44,687 nucleotides of DNA from an uncultured Tessaracoccus sp. (GTDB taxonomy: Bacteria > Actinomycetota > Actinomycetes > Propionibacteriales > Propionibacteriaceae), in NCBI RefSeq assembly GCF_947255005.1, contig NZ_CAMYFI010000018.1, positions 1 through 44,687 of the forward strand, written 5' to 3'. The notes under the pieces were generated by a model that worked only from the letters and a program-made list of their open reading frames with translations, searched no databases and had not been told where the DNA came from. How positions within the stretch are numbered: position 1 is the first letter of the stretch; each line of letters begins with the position of its first letter. Below, piece by piece: positions 14,686 through 23,414 of the stretch. Both the position numbers and the translations under genes were made by a program.

Positions 14686-16041
14686 ATGAGTATGAAACAT
14701 CGAAGCCCCTGGTTGGTTGGCTGCACGATGGCCACCGCACTGGCATTGAGCCTCACCGCATGTGGCGGTGACGGAGGTAGCGAAGGCACCAAACCTGGTG
14801 AGACCGGAAGCGGCTCGGCCGCGCAGTCCAAGAAACCGGGCGAGAAGATCGAACTCGACTTCATGCACCGCCTCCCCGACGGTGAGGGCATGACTCCAGT
14901 ATCGGAGATCGTCGAGAAGTGGAACAAGGAACACCCCGACGTCCAGGTTAAGGCTACCAAGTTCGACAGCAAGGCAGCCGAGATGATCGTGCGCCTCGAG
15001 TCCGACTTCAAGGCCGGCAACGCCCCCTGCATCGCGTTCACCGGCTATGCCGAAGTGCCGGAACTATATGTGAAGGGCATGTTGGCTGACGTCACCCAGG
15101 AAGCCGAAAAGTACAAGGCCAACTACACCGAGGGCGCATACAACCTCATGAGCGTGGGCGGCACGATGACTGGCCTGCCCCAGGACGTCGGCCCGCTGGT
15201 GTACTTCTACAACGAAGACGCCTTCAAGGAACTCGGCATCGACGTTCCCACCGACCTAGCAGGATTCCAGGAAGCTGCCGCCAAGGCGAAGGAACAAGGC
15301 AAGTACATCTCTGCCTTCACCCCTGATGAAGCCCAAAACTGGCTCTCGGCGCAGTCCGCAGCCGCCGGCGACTCGTGGTTCTCCGCAGAAAACGACCAGT
15401 GGGTCGTCTCCGCGAACGGAAAGGGCTCCGAGGCCGTCGCTGATTTCTGGCAGAAGATGCTCGACGACAAGACCACGCTCGTCACTCAGCGCTGGGGCGA
15501 TGGTTTCACCAAGGCCCTCGTGGACGGCCAACTCATCGGCCATATTGGTGCAGCGTGGGAGGCTGGCTTCATTCTTGACCCCCTCGACGGCACTGCGCAT
15601 GAAGGCAAGTGGCGCGTTGCACAGCTGATGGACTTCGGCGCAGGCAAGGTCACCGGTCCCGACGGGGGCTCCGGGCTCAGCGTCATGAAGGACTGCAAGT
15701 ACCCGGCCGAGGCCATGGAGTTCATCGACTGGTTCAACACCCAGACTGATGATCTGGCTACTCAGGGGATCGTGACCGCGAGCACCAATACCGTTGCAAC
15801 CCCCGAGAAGATGAAGAAGCAGTTTGGCGGACAGGACGTGTTGGCTGAAATGAAGACCGCATCGGAGAACCTCGCCATAGACTTCGGCTACGCTCCCGGA
15901 TTCTCCACACTGTCCACTATGAACCAGACCGCCGACGAGGTCGGCACTGGCGCGAAGAAGATGACCGACATCTTCGACACCGCCCAGAAGACGGGCATGG
16001 ACACGTTGAAGAACCTTGGCCTGCCTGTCAAGGAAGGCTAA
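14686..16041 (+). CDS. Sugar ABC transporter substrate-binding lipoprotein
   Basis: Extracellular binding protein of the CUT1 carbohydrate ABC family, 451 residues. It has a lipoprotein signal (MATALALSLTAC, lipid-bearing Cys26), a short Gly/Ser linker, and the SBP family 1 fold from about residue 50: LDFMHRLPDGEGMTPVSEIVEKW (in pieces FMHRLPDGEG, EIVEKWNKEHPDV), SDFKAGNAPCIAF, GGTMTGLPQDVGPLVYFYN and the C-terminal lobe with IGAAWEAGFILDP. The sugar is unknown, but the neighbouring beta-glucosidase suggests a beta-glucoside or cello-oligosaccharide. ATG 14686 has AGAGGAG 7 bases upstream. It is the first gene of the cassette, and a strong hairpin follows it. Confidence 0.93.
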   Translation: MSMKHRSPWLVGCTMATALALSLTACGGDGGSEGTKPGETGSGSAAQSKKPGEKIELDFMHRLPDGEGMTPVSEIVEKWNKEHPDVQVKATKFDSKAAEMIVRLESDFKAGNAPCIAFTGYAEVPELYVKGMLADVTQEAEKYKANYTEGAYNLMSVGGTMTGLPQDVGPLVYFYNEDAFKELGIDVPTDLAGFQEAAAKAKEQGKYISAFTPDEAQNWLSAQSAAAGDSWFSAENDQWVVSANGKGSEAVADFWQKMLDDKTTLVTQRWGDGFTKALVDGQLIGHIGAAWEAGFILDPLDGTAHEGKWRVAQLMDFGAGKVTGPDGGSGLSVMKDCKYPAEAMEFIDWFNTQTDDLATQGIVTASTNTVATPEKMKKQFGGQDVLAEMKTASENLAIDFGYAPGFSTLSTMNQTADEVGTGAKKMTDIFDTAQKTGMDTLKNLGLPVKEG

Positions 16042-16051
16042 TTCCCCCTTC

Positions 16052-16089
16052 GGTTGGGCGTGAGGCACACACCCGCCTCGCGCCCAACC
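16052..16089 (+). terminator. Intercistronic hairpin after the binding-protein gene
   Basis: Arms 16052-16066 and 16075-16089 pair over 15 bases (one G-T wobble) around an 8-base loop. It starts 10 bases after the binding-protein stop and ends 19 bases before the permease start, with no T-tract. Such hairpins usually trim or shield the upstream mRNA so that more binding protein than permease is made; this role is inferred. Confidence 0.7.
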
Positions 16090-16108
16090 CCTCATTGAGG
16101 ACATCCCT

Positions 16109-17053
16109 ATGAGTTCCGACACCGTTACGCAGCCACGGCGCCAGCACCGTCGCATGAGCCGAATCCGCCGATCCGAAATCATTGCCGGTTGGGGTTTCAT
16201 GGCCCCGTTCGCAATCCTGTTTGCGTTCGTGCTGCTGGTTCCTATGATCACGGCGATTCGGTCGTCGCTCTATCGCATGGAGTCCACTGGTGGCGGACTC
16301 TTCGGCGGAGGCGAGATGGCCGAGAAATTCGTCGGATTGGCCAACCTGCAATGGGCTGCGACGAATGAGGCCTTCTGGACGGGTATCACCAGGGTGGGCG
16401 CCTACGCACTCTTCCAGATTCCGGTGATGACCCTCGGCGCGATGCTCCTCGCGCTGCTGCTCGACTCGATTGTGGTCCGCCGCCCGGGCTTCTTCCGTAT
16501 CTCGTATTTCCTGCCCTTCGCGATTCCGGGCATCGTGGCGGCAATGCTCTGGCTCTACCTCTACACGCCAGAGCTTTCCCCGATCATGCGCTACCTGCCG
16601 TCGTGGGTGAACTTTATGGCGCCCGACGTCGTCTTGGCCTCCATGGCCAACATGACGACATGGACGTACACCGGCTACAACATGCTCATCTTCCTGGCCG
16701 CGCTACAAGCCATTCCTCATGAACTGTACGAGGCAGCGCGCATCGACGGGGCGAAGGAATGGCAGATTGCCACGCGCATCAAGATTCCCATCATGGGCAA
16801 CGCTATTTTGCTTTCGGTGCTCATGTCGATCATCGGCACGGTACAGCTGTTCAACGAACCCGTCGTCATGGAGACGGTGAACCCGTGGATGGGCAAGGCC
16901 TACACCCCCATGATGATGGCCTACAACACCATGACGGGCGGCCTTTCCCCGTCGGGTAACGGCCACGCCTCCGCGATCTCGGTAATGATGGCAGCGGTAG
17001 CGGGCGTGATGGCCTTCGTCTACTGGAGCGTGCAACGAAAGGTGACGAAGTGA
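16109..17053 (+). CDS. Sugar ABC transporter permease (MalF-type)
   Basis: First membrane subunit of the CUT1 importer, 314 residues with a basic cytoplasmic N-terminus and about six membrane helices (for example 27-48, 96-117, 128-150). The EAA loop that docks with the ATPase reads YEAARIDGAKEWQIATRIKIP (split: YEAARIDGAKEW, IATRIKIPIM), near residues 210-230. ATG 16109 has TTGAGG upstream. Its stop overlaps the next permease start (GTGA at 17050), as is usual for such pairs. No ATPase gene follows, so a shared MsiK-type ATPase encoded elsewhere is likely. Confidence 0.94.
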   Translation: MSSDTVTQPRRQHRRMSRIRRSEIIAGWGFMAPFAILFAFVLLVPMITAIRSSLYRMESTGGGLFGGGEMAEKFVGLANLQWAATNEAFWTGITRVGAYALFQIPVMTLGAMLLALLLDSIVVRRPGFFRISYFLPFAIPGIVAAMLWLYLYTPELSPIMRYLPSWVNFMAPDVVLASMANMTTWTYTGYNMLIFLAALQAIPHELYEAARIDGAKEWQIATRIKIPIMGNAILLSVLMSIIGTVQLFNEPVVMETVNPWMGKAYTPMMMAYNTMTGGLSPSGNGHASAISVMMAAVAGVMAFVYWSVQRKVTK

Positions 17054-17937
17054 CTACTGCAACCGCCAAGCGCTCTGCGAAGCGCCACGACATTCCCCCC
17101 GCCCTGCGTCCGACGCCAACAGCGAAGACGATCACCTGGATCATCCTCGTGTTCGCAGCCTTGTATTTCCTACTGCCGGTGGTCTGGCTCGTCATGGCTG
17201 CTACGAAAACCAACAATGACCTGGCGACGTCGTTTGGCTTCTGGTTCGCCGACATGAACCTGGCCCGCAACTACGAGAGCCTCCTGTCTTGGACCGGCGG
17301 CATGTTCTGGCGCTGGGTTGGAAACTCCATCTTCTACTCCCTGTCAGCGGCCACGCTAGGCTGCCTCATCTCCGTGATGGCGGGCTACTCGGCCACAAAG
17401 TTCCGATACCCCGGCCGGCGCATCATGATGGGCACCATCTCCGCGGGGCTACTCATCCCCGTTTCGATCCTCACGATCCCGATGTACACCGTGTTCCACG
17501 GCTTGGGGCTCACCGACACCGTGTGGGCGATCATCATCCCGTGCTCCGTGCTTCCGTTCGGTGTGTTCCTCGGCATGGTGTATGCGGAGGCGTCCGTTCC
17601 CGACGAGCTCCTCGAGGCCGCACGCCTCGACGGACTGAGCGAGTTCCGCATCTTCTTCACGATCGTTCTGCGCCTCCTGGCACCTGCCATGGTGACGATC
17701 TTCCTGTTCATCTTCGTGAACACGTGGAACAACTTCATGTTGCCGTTGATGATGATTTCCAAGCCCGAGCTGAAGCCGGTCACGCTCGGCCTCTACGGCA
17801 TGATGAGCTACTTCGCTCCCGACAAGGGCGCGGTCATGCTGGGCGCGCTGCTTGGCGTCGTACCGCTCATCATCTTGTTCCTGACGTTGCAGCGGTACTG
17901 GCAGGCGGGACTTGCCGCCGGCGCAGTCAAGGGCTGA
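17050..17937 (+). CDS. Sugar ABC transporter permease (MalG-type)
   Basis: Second CUT1 membrane subunit, 295 residues with about six helices; the first is WIILVFAALYFLLPVVWLVM (about 36-55). The EAA loop is LLEAARLDGLSEFRIFFTIV (about 185-205), normal for this group. MalG-type proteins end with a cytoplasmic tail after the last helix, here YWQAGLAAGAVKG. The start GTG overlaps the stop of the first permease by 4 bases, and the beta-glucosidase starts 4 bases after its stop, so all three are one transcription unit. Confidence 0.94.
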   Translation: MTTATAKRSAKRHDIPPALRPTPTAKTITWIILVFAALYFLLPVVWLVMAATKTNNDLATSFGFWFADMNLARNYESLLSWTGGMFWRWVGNSIFYSLSAATLGCLISVMAGYSATKFRYPGRRIMMGTISAGLLIPVSILTIPMYTVFHGLGLTDTVWAIIIPCSVLPFGVFLGMVYAEASVPDELLEAARLDGLSEFRIFFTIVLRLLAPAMVTIFLFIFVNTWNNFMLPLMMISKPELKPVTLGLYGMMSYFAPDKGAVMLGALLGVVPLIILFLTLQRYWQAGLAAGAVKG

Positions 17938-17941
17938 CCAC

Positions 17942-20191
17942 ATGACGATCGACGAGATCCTCGCCACGCTCACTCTCGCCGACAAGGTGGCTCTCTTGAC
18001 CGGGGCGGACTACTGGCACACCAAGGCCTTCCCCGACGTTGGCGTCGAGGCCATGATGCTCGCCGACGGCCCGCACGGCTTGCGGAAACAGGCTGACGCC
18101 GCAGACCATCTCGGACTGAATGCCGCACGCCCCGCCACGTGTTTCCCCACGCCCGCGTCGCTCGCATCGACATGGGACGAGGCGCTCGTCGAGGAAGTCG
18201 GGGCAGCCTTAGGCGCCGAGGCTGCACGAGAGCAGGTGAGCGTCGTGCTCGGCCCCGGGGCCAATATCAAACGCGACCCTCGGTGTGGACGCAACTTCGA
18301 GTACTACTCCGAGGATCCGCTGCTGTCGGGGCGCATCGCCGCCGCCATGATTCGCGGTATCCAGTCTCGCGGTGTCGCTGCCTGCCTCAAGCATTTCGTT
18401 GCCAACAATCAGGAAACAGACCGGCTTCGTATCAGCGCCGACGTGGATGATCGTGCACTGCGGGAGATCTACCTCGCGTCCTTCGGTGAAGCCATCGCGG
18501 GCGGCCATCCGCGCTGCATCATGAGCTCCTACAACCGCGTCAATGGTACCTACGCGGGCGAGAGCCGTGAGCTCCTCACTGACGTGCTGCGCGATGAGTG
18601 GGGATTCGACGGCGTGGTGGTCTCTGACTGGGGCGCCGTGTTCGACCGCGTCGCCACGTTGCGCGCCGGCCTCGATTTGGAGATGCCGTACAGCGGTGGC
18701 TGCACCGAGCGGGAGGTACTGGACGCTATTGAGCGAGGCGAGCTGGACGCGTCGGTCGTGGAGGCATCTGCCCGACGCATGCTGGAACTCATTGCAGCCC
18801 TCCGGCATGCCGATGTGACGGATTCCGTGGATTTCGACGCCCACCACCAGTTGGGCCGACGAGCTGCCGCAACCGGCTGCGTACTGTTGCGCAACGAGCC
18901 CGTGAACGGTGGCTCTCCCTTGCTCCCGCTGCGAGCCGGGCAGAATCTGGCCATCATCGGAGAGTTTGCCCGCACCCCGCGTTATCAAGGCGCTGGGGCA
19001 GCCCAGGTGACCGCTCGGCAGGTGTCGAACGTATTCGACACCCTCGCCGCCCGTGGCATCCCCGCAGTGTTCGCACCCGGCTACCGCATCAACCAGGAAT
19101 CCGACGAGTCACTCGTCGCTGAGGCCGTTGCTGCGGCCGCAAGCGCCGACGTGGCCGTGCTGTTCCTCGGCCTGACTCCAACCGCCGAATCAGAAGGCTA
19201 CGATCGGGACACGATCGATCTGCCCGCTGATCAGATCGCGTTGCTCGAAGCCGTCGCCGCAGCGAACCCCCGCGTGGTGACGGTGCTCGCTAACGGCAGC
19301 GTCGTCACCATCAGCCCTTGGCGCGCCCAGTCGCCGAGCATTCTCGAAGCCTGGCTGGGCGGACAAGCTATGGCAGACGGCGTCGTCGATGTGCTGTTCG
19401 GCGACGTGTGTCCGTCGGGCAAGCTCACTGAGACGATCCCCGAGCGGCTCCAGGACTCACCGTCGTACTTGTCATTCCCCGGCGAGCTCGGGCATTCTCG
19501 GTATGCCGAGGGCGTGTTCGTGGGCCATCGCGGCCACGATTACCGGGGGAACTCGGTGGCGTACCCGTTCGGGTTCGGGATGAGCTACACGACCTTCGAC
19601 GTGGAGCTCATAGACGTGCACATCGAGGGCGTCGGTAGCGCTACCGAAGGGCGGGTACGGGTTCGCATCACCAACACCGGCTCCGTCCGAGGCGCCGAGG
19701 TGATACAGCTGTACGTGGGTGAGGTATCCACGACAGTGGCTTGCCCGCCCAAACAACTCCGCGCCTTCGCGAAGGCGCATCTTGATCCGGGCGAGGAGCG
19801 CATCGTCGAGCTGCCACTACGTGGTCGTGACTTCGCATTTTGGCACTCGCCGCTCCAGCGTTGGGTGGTGGAAGGCGGAGAGGTCGAGCTGCATGTGGGC
19901 ACAAGCTCGCGCCATATCGAGGCGAGTACGACGGTGACCCTCACCGGCGATGAACTTCTCCAACCGTTGACGCCGATGTCTACCATCGCAGAGTTGATGG
20001 CGGATCCGGTGATCGGCGACGAAATCCGCACGGTGATCCAGGCGCAGCCTGCGCAATTCCAGGCCCAGGCTCCCGACATTCCTGCGATCACCTTCGTCGA
20101 CTTCAACATCTTCGGTCTCGACAGGGCGGGACTCACCGACTTGCTCACGCGCGCAAATCAACACCGAGGTGGCGGCGCAGACGCCCGCTGA
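17942..20191 (+). CDS. Glycoside hydrolase family 3 beta-glucosidase
   Basis: A 749-residue retaining glycosidase, probably beta-glucosidase. The barrel domain has GPGANIKRDPRCGRNFEYYS (104-123), CLKHFVANNQETDR (148-161) and the nucleophile D229 in VVVSDWGAV. The second alpha/beta domain (about 310-530) includes LAIIGEFARTPRYQGAGAAQV and VAVLFLGLTPTAESEGYDR, the usual location of the acid/base Glu. A fibronectin-III-like domain (about 570-665) is followed by roughly 75 C-terminal residues of no clear family. No signal peptide is seen, so it should cleave imported oligosaccharides in the cytoplasm. It ends 16 bases before the convergent parE stop. Confidence 0.93.
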   Translation: MTIDEILATLTLADKVALLTGADYWHTKAFPDVGVEAMMLADGPHGLRKQADAADHLGLNAARPATCFPTPASLASTWDEALVEEVGAALGAEAAREQVSVVLGPGANIKRDPRCGRNFEYYSEDPLLSGRIAAAMIRGIQSRGVAACLKHFVANNQETDRLRISADVDDRALREIYLASFGEAIAGGHPRCIMSSYNRVNGTYAGESRELLTDVLRDEWGFDGVVVSDWGAVFDRVATLRAGLDLEMPYSGGCTEREVLDAIERGELDASVVEASARRMLELIAALRHADVTDSVDFDAHHQLGRRAAATGCVLLRNEPVNGGSPLLPLRAGQNLAIIGEFARTPRYQGAGAAQVTARQVSNVFDTLAARGIPAVFAPGYRINQESDESLVAEAVAAAASADVAVLFLGLTPTAESEGYDRDTIDLPADQIALLEAVAAANPRVVTVLANGSVVTISPWRAQSPSILEAWLGGQAMADGVVDVLFGDVCPSGKLTETIPERLQDSPSYLSFPGELGHSRYAEGVFVGHRGHDYRGNSVAYPFGFGMSYTTFDVELIDVHIEGVGSATEGRVRVRITNTGSVRGAEVIQLYVGEVSTTVACPPKQLRAFAKAHLDPGEERIVELPLRGRDFAFWHSPLQRWVVEGGEVELHVGTSSRHIEASTTVTLTGDELLQPLTPMSTIAELMADPVIGDEIRTVIQAQPAQFQAQAPDIPAITFVDFNIFGLDRAGLTDLLTRANQHRGGGADAR

Positions 20192-20207
20192 GCCCTGTCA
20201 CGACACT

Positions 20208-22286
20208 TCACGCGTCGATCCGTTCCTGATCAAGCATGTAGGCGTTGTCAACGATGAACTCCTTGCGGGGTGCGACGTCGTTGCCCATGAGCATCTCGAA
20301 CACGCGTTCGGCTGCTTCCATGTCGTCGACGGTGATGCGGCGTAGCGTGCGGTGGCGAGGATCCATCGTGGTTTCCTTGAGCTGCGACGCGTCCATCTCG
20401 CCGAGGCCCTTGTAGCGCTGCGGTTCCTTGAACGCCTGGCCCTTCTTTGTAAGTTCAGCGAGCTTGCGCTGGTATTCCTGCTCTGTGTAGGTGTAGATGT
20501 ACTTGTCGTAGCCGCGTTTCGGCCGCACGAGCTCAAATCGATGTAGCGGAGGAACTGCAGAGTACACCCTGCCTGCCTCCACCATGGGGCGCATGTACCG
20601 GAAGAACAGCGTCGCCAAGAGCGTGCGGATATGGGCGCCGTCGGAGTCGGCGTCGGCCATGAAAATGACCTTGCCATAGCGGATGCTGTCGAGATCGAAC
20701 GAGCGCCCCGACCCCGCGCCCACCACCTGGATGATCGACGCGCACTCGGCGTTCTTCAGCATATCGCCAACGGAGGCCTTCTGCACGTTGAGGATCTTGC
20801 CGCGGATAGGCAACAGTGCCTGATACTCGGAATCTCGTGCGACGTTGGCGGTGCCCAGCGCGGAGTCTCCCTCCACAATGAACAGCTCTGTAGCTTCCAC
20901 ATCGGTGCTGCGGCAGTCCTTCAGTTTCGGTGGCATCGACGACGACTCGAGCGCCGTTTTGCGTCGCTGGTTTTCCTTGTGGGCTCGGGCGGCCACGCGC
21001 GTTCTAGACGCGTTGACCACTTTCTCCATGAGCTGCCGGGCGACGGTGCGGGTTGCTGGCTTCGTCGATTGCAGGAACTCGGAGAACTCGCGCTCGACGA
21101 TCTTCGCCACGAGTCGAGACACGGGCGGCGTGCCCAACACTTCCTTCGTCTGGCCTTCGAACTGCGGCTCAGCCAGACGCACGGTGACTACTGCGGTGAG
21201 GCCCTCCAGGCAGTCGTCCTTCACTACCTCCTCGCCCGCTTTGAGAATGCGAGTGCCCTCCAACGACTTGGTGAAGGCGCGCGTGAGGCCGCGCTCAAAG
21301 CCAGACACGTGCGTGCCGCCCTTCGGCGTGGCGATGATGTTCACGAACGACTTGAGCTTGGTGTCATACCCAGTGCCCCACCGCACGGCGATGTCGACAT
21401 CGAGGTCGCGTTCGACGTCGGTGGGGGTCATGGCGCCATTCTCGTCGAGGATCGGTACTGTCTCGGTGAACGTATCGCGACCTTGTAGGCGCAACACCTC
21501 GGTGAGGGCCGCATCCGGGGCGAGGTAGTCAGCGAACTCGGTGATGCCGCCAGCGAATAGGAAGCTCTCGTGGGTGGCTTCATCCGTGCGGTGGTCTTCG
21601 ACGGTGAGCTCCAGCCCGGGTACCAGGAATGCTGTCTGGCGGGCTCGGTCACGAAGGTGATCGACGTTGAGTTCCGCGTCTGCGAGAAAGATCTGGCGGT
21701 CCGGCCAGTACCGTACCCGCGTGCCCGTCTTCGATTTAGCTACCTTGCCAACCTTACGAAGGCCACTGGCAGGTGTGAAGGGTGCGTTCGGCCCATCGCC
21801 ATCGAAGGAGCCTGGAACGCCACGCTGAAAGCTCATCTCCCAGGTTGCGCCTCCCCTATCGACCTGTACGTCAAGCCTGGACGCCAACGCGTTCACCACG
21901 GATGCGCCGACGCCGTGAAGGCCGCCCGTGGCGTTGTACGACGAGTTCCCGAACTTGCCGCCAGCATGCAGACGGGTGAACACCACCTCGACGCCACTCA
22001 AGCCTGTCTTTGGTTCGGTATCGACGGGGATGCCACGCGCCGTGTCGTGCACGACGATGGAACCGTCGCGTTCGAGTTTAATCTGGACGCGATCACCGTA
22101 GCCCGCGAGTGCCTCGTCGACGGCGTTATCGATGATCTCCCACAGGCAATGCATGAGGCCGCGGGTGTCCGTCGAACCGATGTACATGGCCGGACGCTTA
22201 CGAACAGCCTCGAGCCCCTCGAGCACAAGAAGGTTCTTCGCCTCGTAGTCGCGCGAATGCTGTTGTGTTCTCTGAGAAACCTGCAC
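20208..22286 (-). CDS. parE: Topoisomerase IV subunit B (ParE-like type IIA topoisomerase)
   Basis: ATPase subunit, 692 residues. The GHKL domain has the catalytic Glu50 and Asn54 in EIIDNAVDEA, HDTARGIPVD and GGLHGVGASVVNALA. The transducer contains FVNIIATPKGGTHVSGF. The Toprim domain shows FIVEGDSALGTANVARD and FMADADSDGAHIRTLL (metal Asp residues), ending with RYKGLGEMDASQLKETTMDP. The EGDSALG variant instead of EGDSAGG is the form I recall for actinobacterial ParE proteins. GTG 22286 gives the usual short N-terminus before RDYEAKNLLVLEGLEAVR. No gyrA/gyrB is in the window; parC lies 6.2 kb away on the other strand. Confidence 0.9.
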   Translation of the reverse strand: MQVSQRTQQHSRDYEAKNLLVLEGLEAVRKRPAMYIGSTDTRGLMHCLWEIIDNAVDEALAGYGDRVQIKLERDGSIVVHDTARGIPVDTEPKTGLSGVEVVFTRLHAGGKFGNSSYNATGGLHGVGASVVNALASRLDVQVDRGGATWEMSFQRGVPGSFDGDGPNAPFTPASGLRKVGKVAKSKTGTRVRYWPDRQIFLADAELNVDHLRDRARQTAFLVPGLELTVEDHRTDEATHESFLFAGGITEFADYLAPDAALTEVLRLQGRDTFTETVPILDENGAMTPTDVERDLDVDIAVRWGTGYDTKLKSFVNIIATPKGGTHVSGFERGLTRAFTKSLEGTRILKAGEEVVKDDCLEGLTAVVTVRLAEPQFEGQTKEVLGTPPVSRLVAKIVEREFSEFLQSTKPATRTVARQLMEKVVNASRTRVAARAHKENQRRKTALESSSMPPKLKDCRSTDVEATELFIVEGDSALGTANVARDSEYQALLPIRGKILNVQKASVGDMLKNAECASIIQVVGAGSGRSFDLDSIRYGKVIFMADADSDGAHIRTLLATLFFRYMRPMVEAGRVYSAVPPLHRFELVRPKRGYDKYIYTYTEQEYQRKLAELTKKGQAFKEPQRYKGLGEMDASQLKETTMDPRHRTLRRITVDDMEAAERVFEMLMGNDVAPRKEFIVDNAYMLDQERIDA

Positions 22287-22411
22287 CGACTCACCCTATC
22301 CGTGGTGTTGCGACTTTGCTTGCAGCGAAATGCCTTTCGGGCCGCTGGATACTGTTGCAAAGCACGTTATCGTTGATGGCGTGACGATAGTTCTTCATTC
22401 GGAGGTGTCGT

Positions 22412-22615
22412 ATGACTGAAATGCTTTCTTCCCCGACGCTCACAGCCCTTGATCGCTGCGACCGCTGCGGCGCGCAGGCGTACCTCCGTGTGTTCCTGCG
22501 CAGCGGTGGCGAGCTGCTCTTCTGCGCCCACCACGCCGCCGCGCATCGCGAGAAGCTGGCAGAGGTTGCCAGCCACATCCACGACGAAACGTCGAAACTG
22601 CATGAGCCGCAGTAA
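22412..22615 (+). CDS. DUF7455 small zinc-binding protein
   Basis: A 67-residue protein common in actinobacteria next to topoisomerase or sigma-factor genes; function unknown. DRCDRCGAQAYLRVFL gives one CxxC pair (16-19) and LLFCAHHAAAH adds Cys-x-His-His (about 38-41), together a likely zinc site. ATG 22412 has GGAGGTG 5 bases upstream. It is divergent from parE across 125 bases that should hold both promoters, and convergent with nudC 18 bases away. Confidence 0.9.
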   Translation: MTEMLSSPTLTALDRCDRCGAQAYLRVFLRSGGELLFCAHHAAAHREKLAEVASHIHDETSKLHEPQ

Positions 22616-22633
22616 TCTCGTCGTGCTGCAACA

Positions 22634-23407
22634 TCAGCCATGAAACCAGCTTTCGATCAGAGCCCGGCCGATGGATGTCGTACCAGGCAGCGTGATTGAG
22701 TTACCTGCGATGCGCGAGGCCAGCTCCTTCCTAGTGAGGAAGCTGGCCTCTACTATTTCCTCACCGTCAGGGCGCACGTCCTCGGGATGGTCGGTGCGCG
22801 CGGTGAAGCCGAGCATCAGCGAGCGTGGGAAGGGCCACGGCTGGCTGCCAAAGTAGCGAATGCTATGCAGGTTGAGCGCAACTTCCTCGCTCGCTTCGCG
22901 TGCGCAGGCCTGTTCCAAGGATTCGCCGACCTCCACGAAGCCTGCAATCACGGATACTCTTCCTTTCAGCCACTGGGTGTGTCTGGCGAGCAAGAGGCGA
23001 TCGTCGGGGTCGGTGATTGCGACGATCACCGCCGGGTCTGTGCGGAAGAACATGAGGTAGCCGCAAGCGGTGCATCGGCGCCGCTGGCCCTTCTCCACGG
23101 GTTTCGTTTCACCGTGGCATCGCTCGCAGGCGAGGGCCTCGGTGTGCCAGCGCACAAGTGCCGACGCGGTAGCAACCACGTCGTCGGGTAGTTCCCGGAA
23201 CGTCACAGTAGGGCCTGCTGGCTCGGGAGAATATCGCGCAAACCAGCGGATGCCATCGACAGCCCCAACCAGCACGTCGGAATCCGCCGGTTGCACACCT
23301 GCCAGTGGCTCGAGTGCCACCCGCCCGTCGCCACTGACCTCATGCACTTCGGCAGGCAGTGCTGGGTTGGGTGTGCGGTCCAGCGCGGATGGCTGTGCCC
23401 AGTCCAT
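22634..23407 (-). CDS. nudC: NAD+ diphosphatase / NAD-cap decapping Nudix hydrolase (NudC)
   Basis: Cleaves NAD(H) to NMN(H) and AMP, and in characterised homologues removes NAD caps from RNA. The 257 residues show a zinc ribbon with CERCHG and CTACGY, the Nudix box GFVEVGESLEQACAREASEE (about 166-185, complete GX5EX7REUXEE), and the family marker SQPWPFPRS shortly after, which sets NudC apart from other Nudix enzymes. ATG 23407 follows the adnB stop by 7 bases, so it is third in the adnA-adnB-nudC unit. In Mycobacterium tuberculosis NudC (Rv3199c) also lies just downstream of adnB. Confidence 0.95.
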   Translation of the reverse strand: MDWAQPSALDRTPNPALPAEVHEVSGDGRVALEPLAGVQPADSDVLVGAVDGIRWFARYSPEPAGPTVTFRELPDDVVATASALVRWHTEALACERCHGETKPVEKGQRRRCTACGYLMFFRTDPAVIVAITDPDDRLLLARHTQWLKGRVSVIAGFVEVGESLEQACAREASEEVALNLHSIRYFGSQPWPFPRSLMLGFTARTDHPEDVRPDGEEIVEASFLTRKELASRIAGNSITLPGTTSIGRALIESWFHG

Positions 23408-23414
23408 GATGCTC

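Noticed and set aside
15256..16251. A 331-codon minus-strand frame under the binding-protein gene
   Set aside because: No domain is recognisable and it crosses the intercistronic hairpin; the plus-strand genes explain the region.
20631..21488. A 285-codon plus-strand frame inside parE
   Set aside because: parE Toprim and transducer motifs cover the same DNA on the minus strand.
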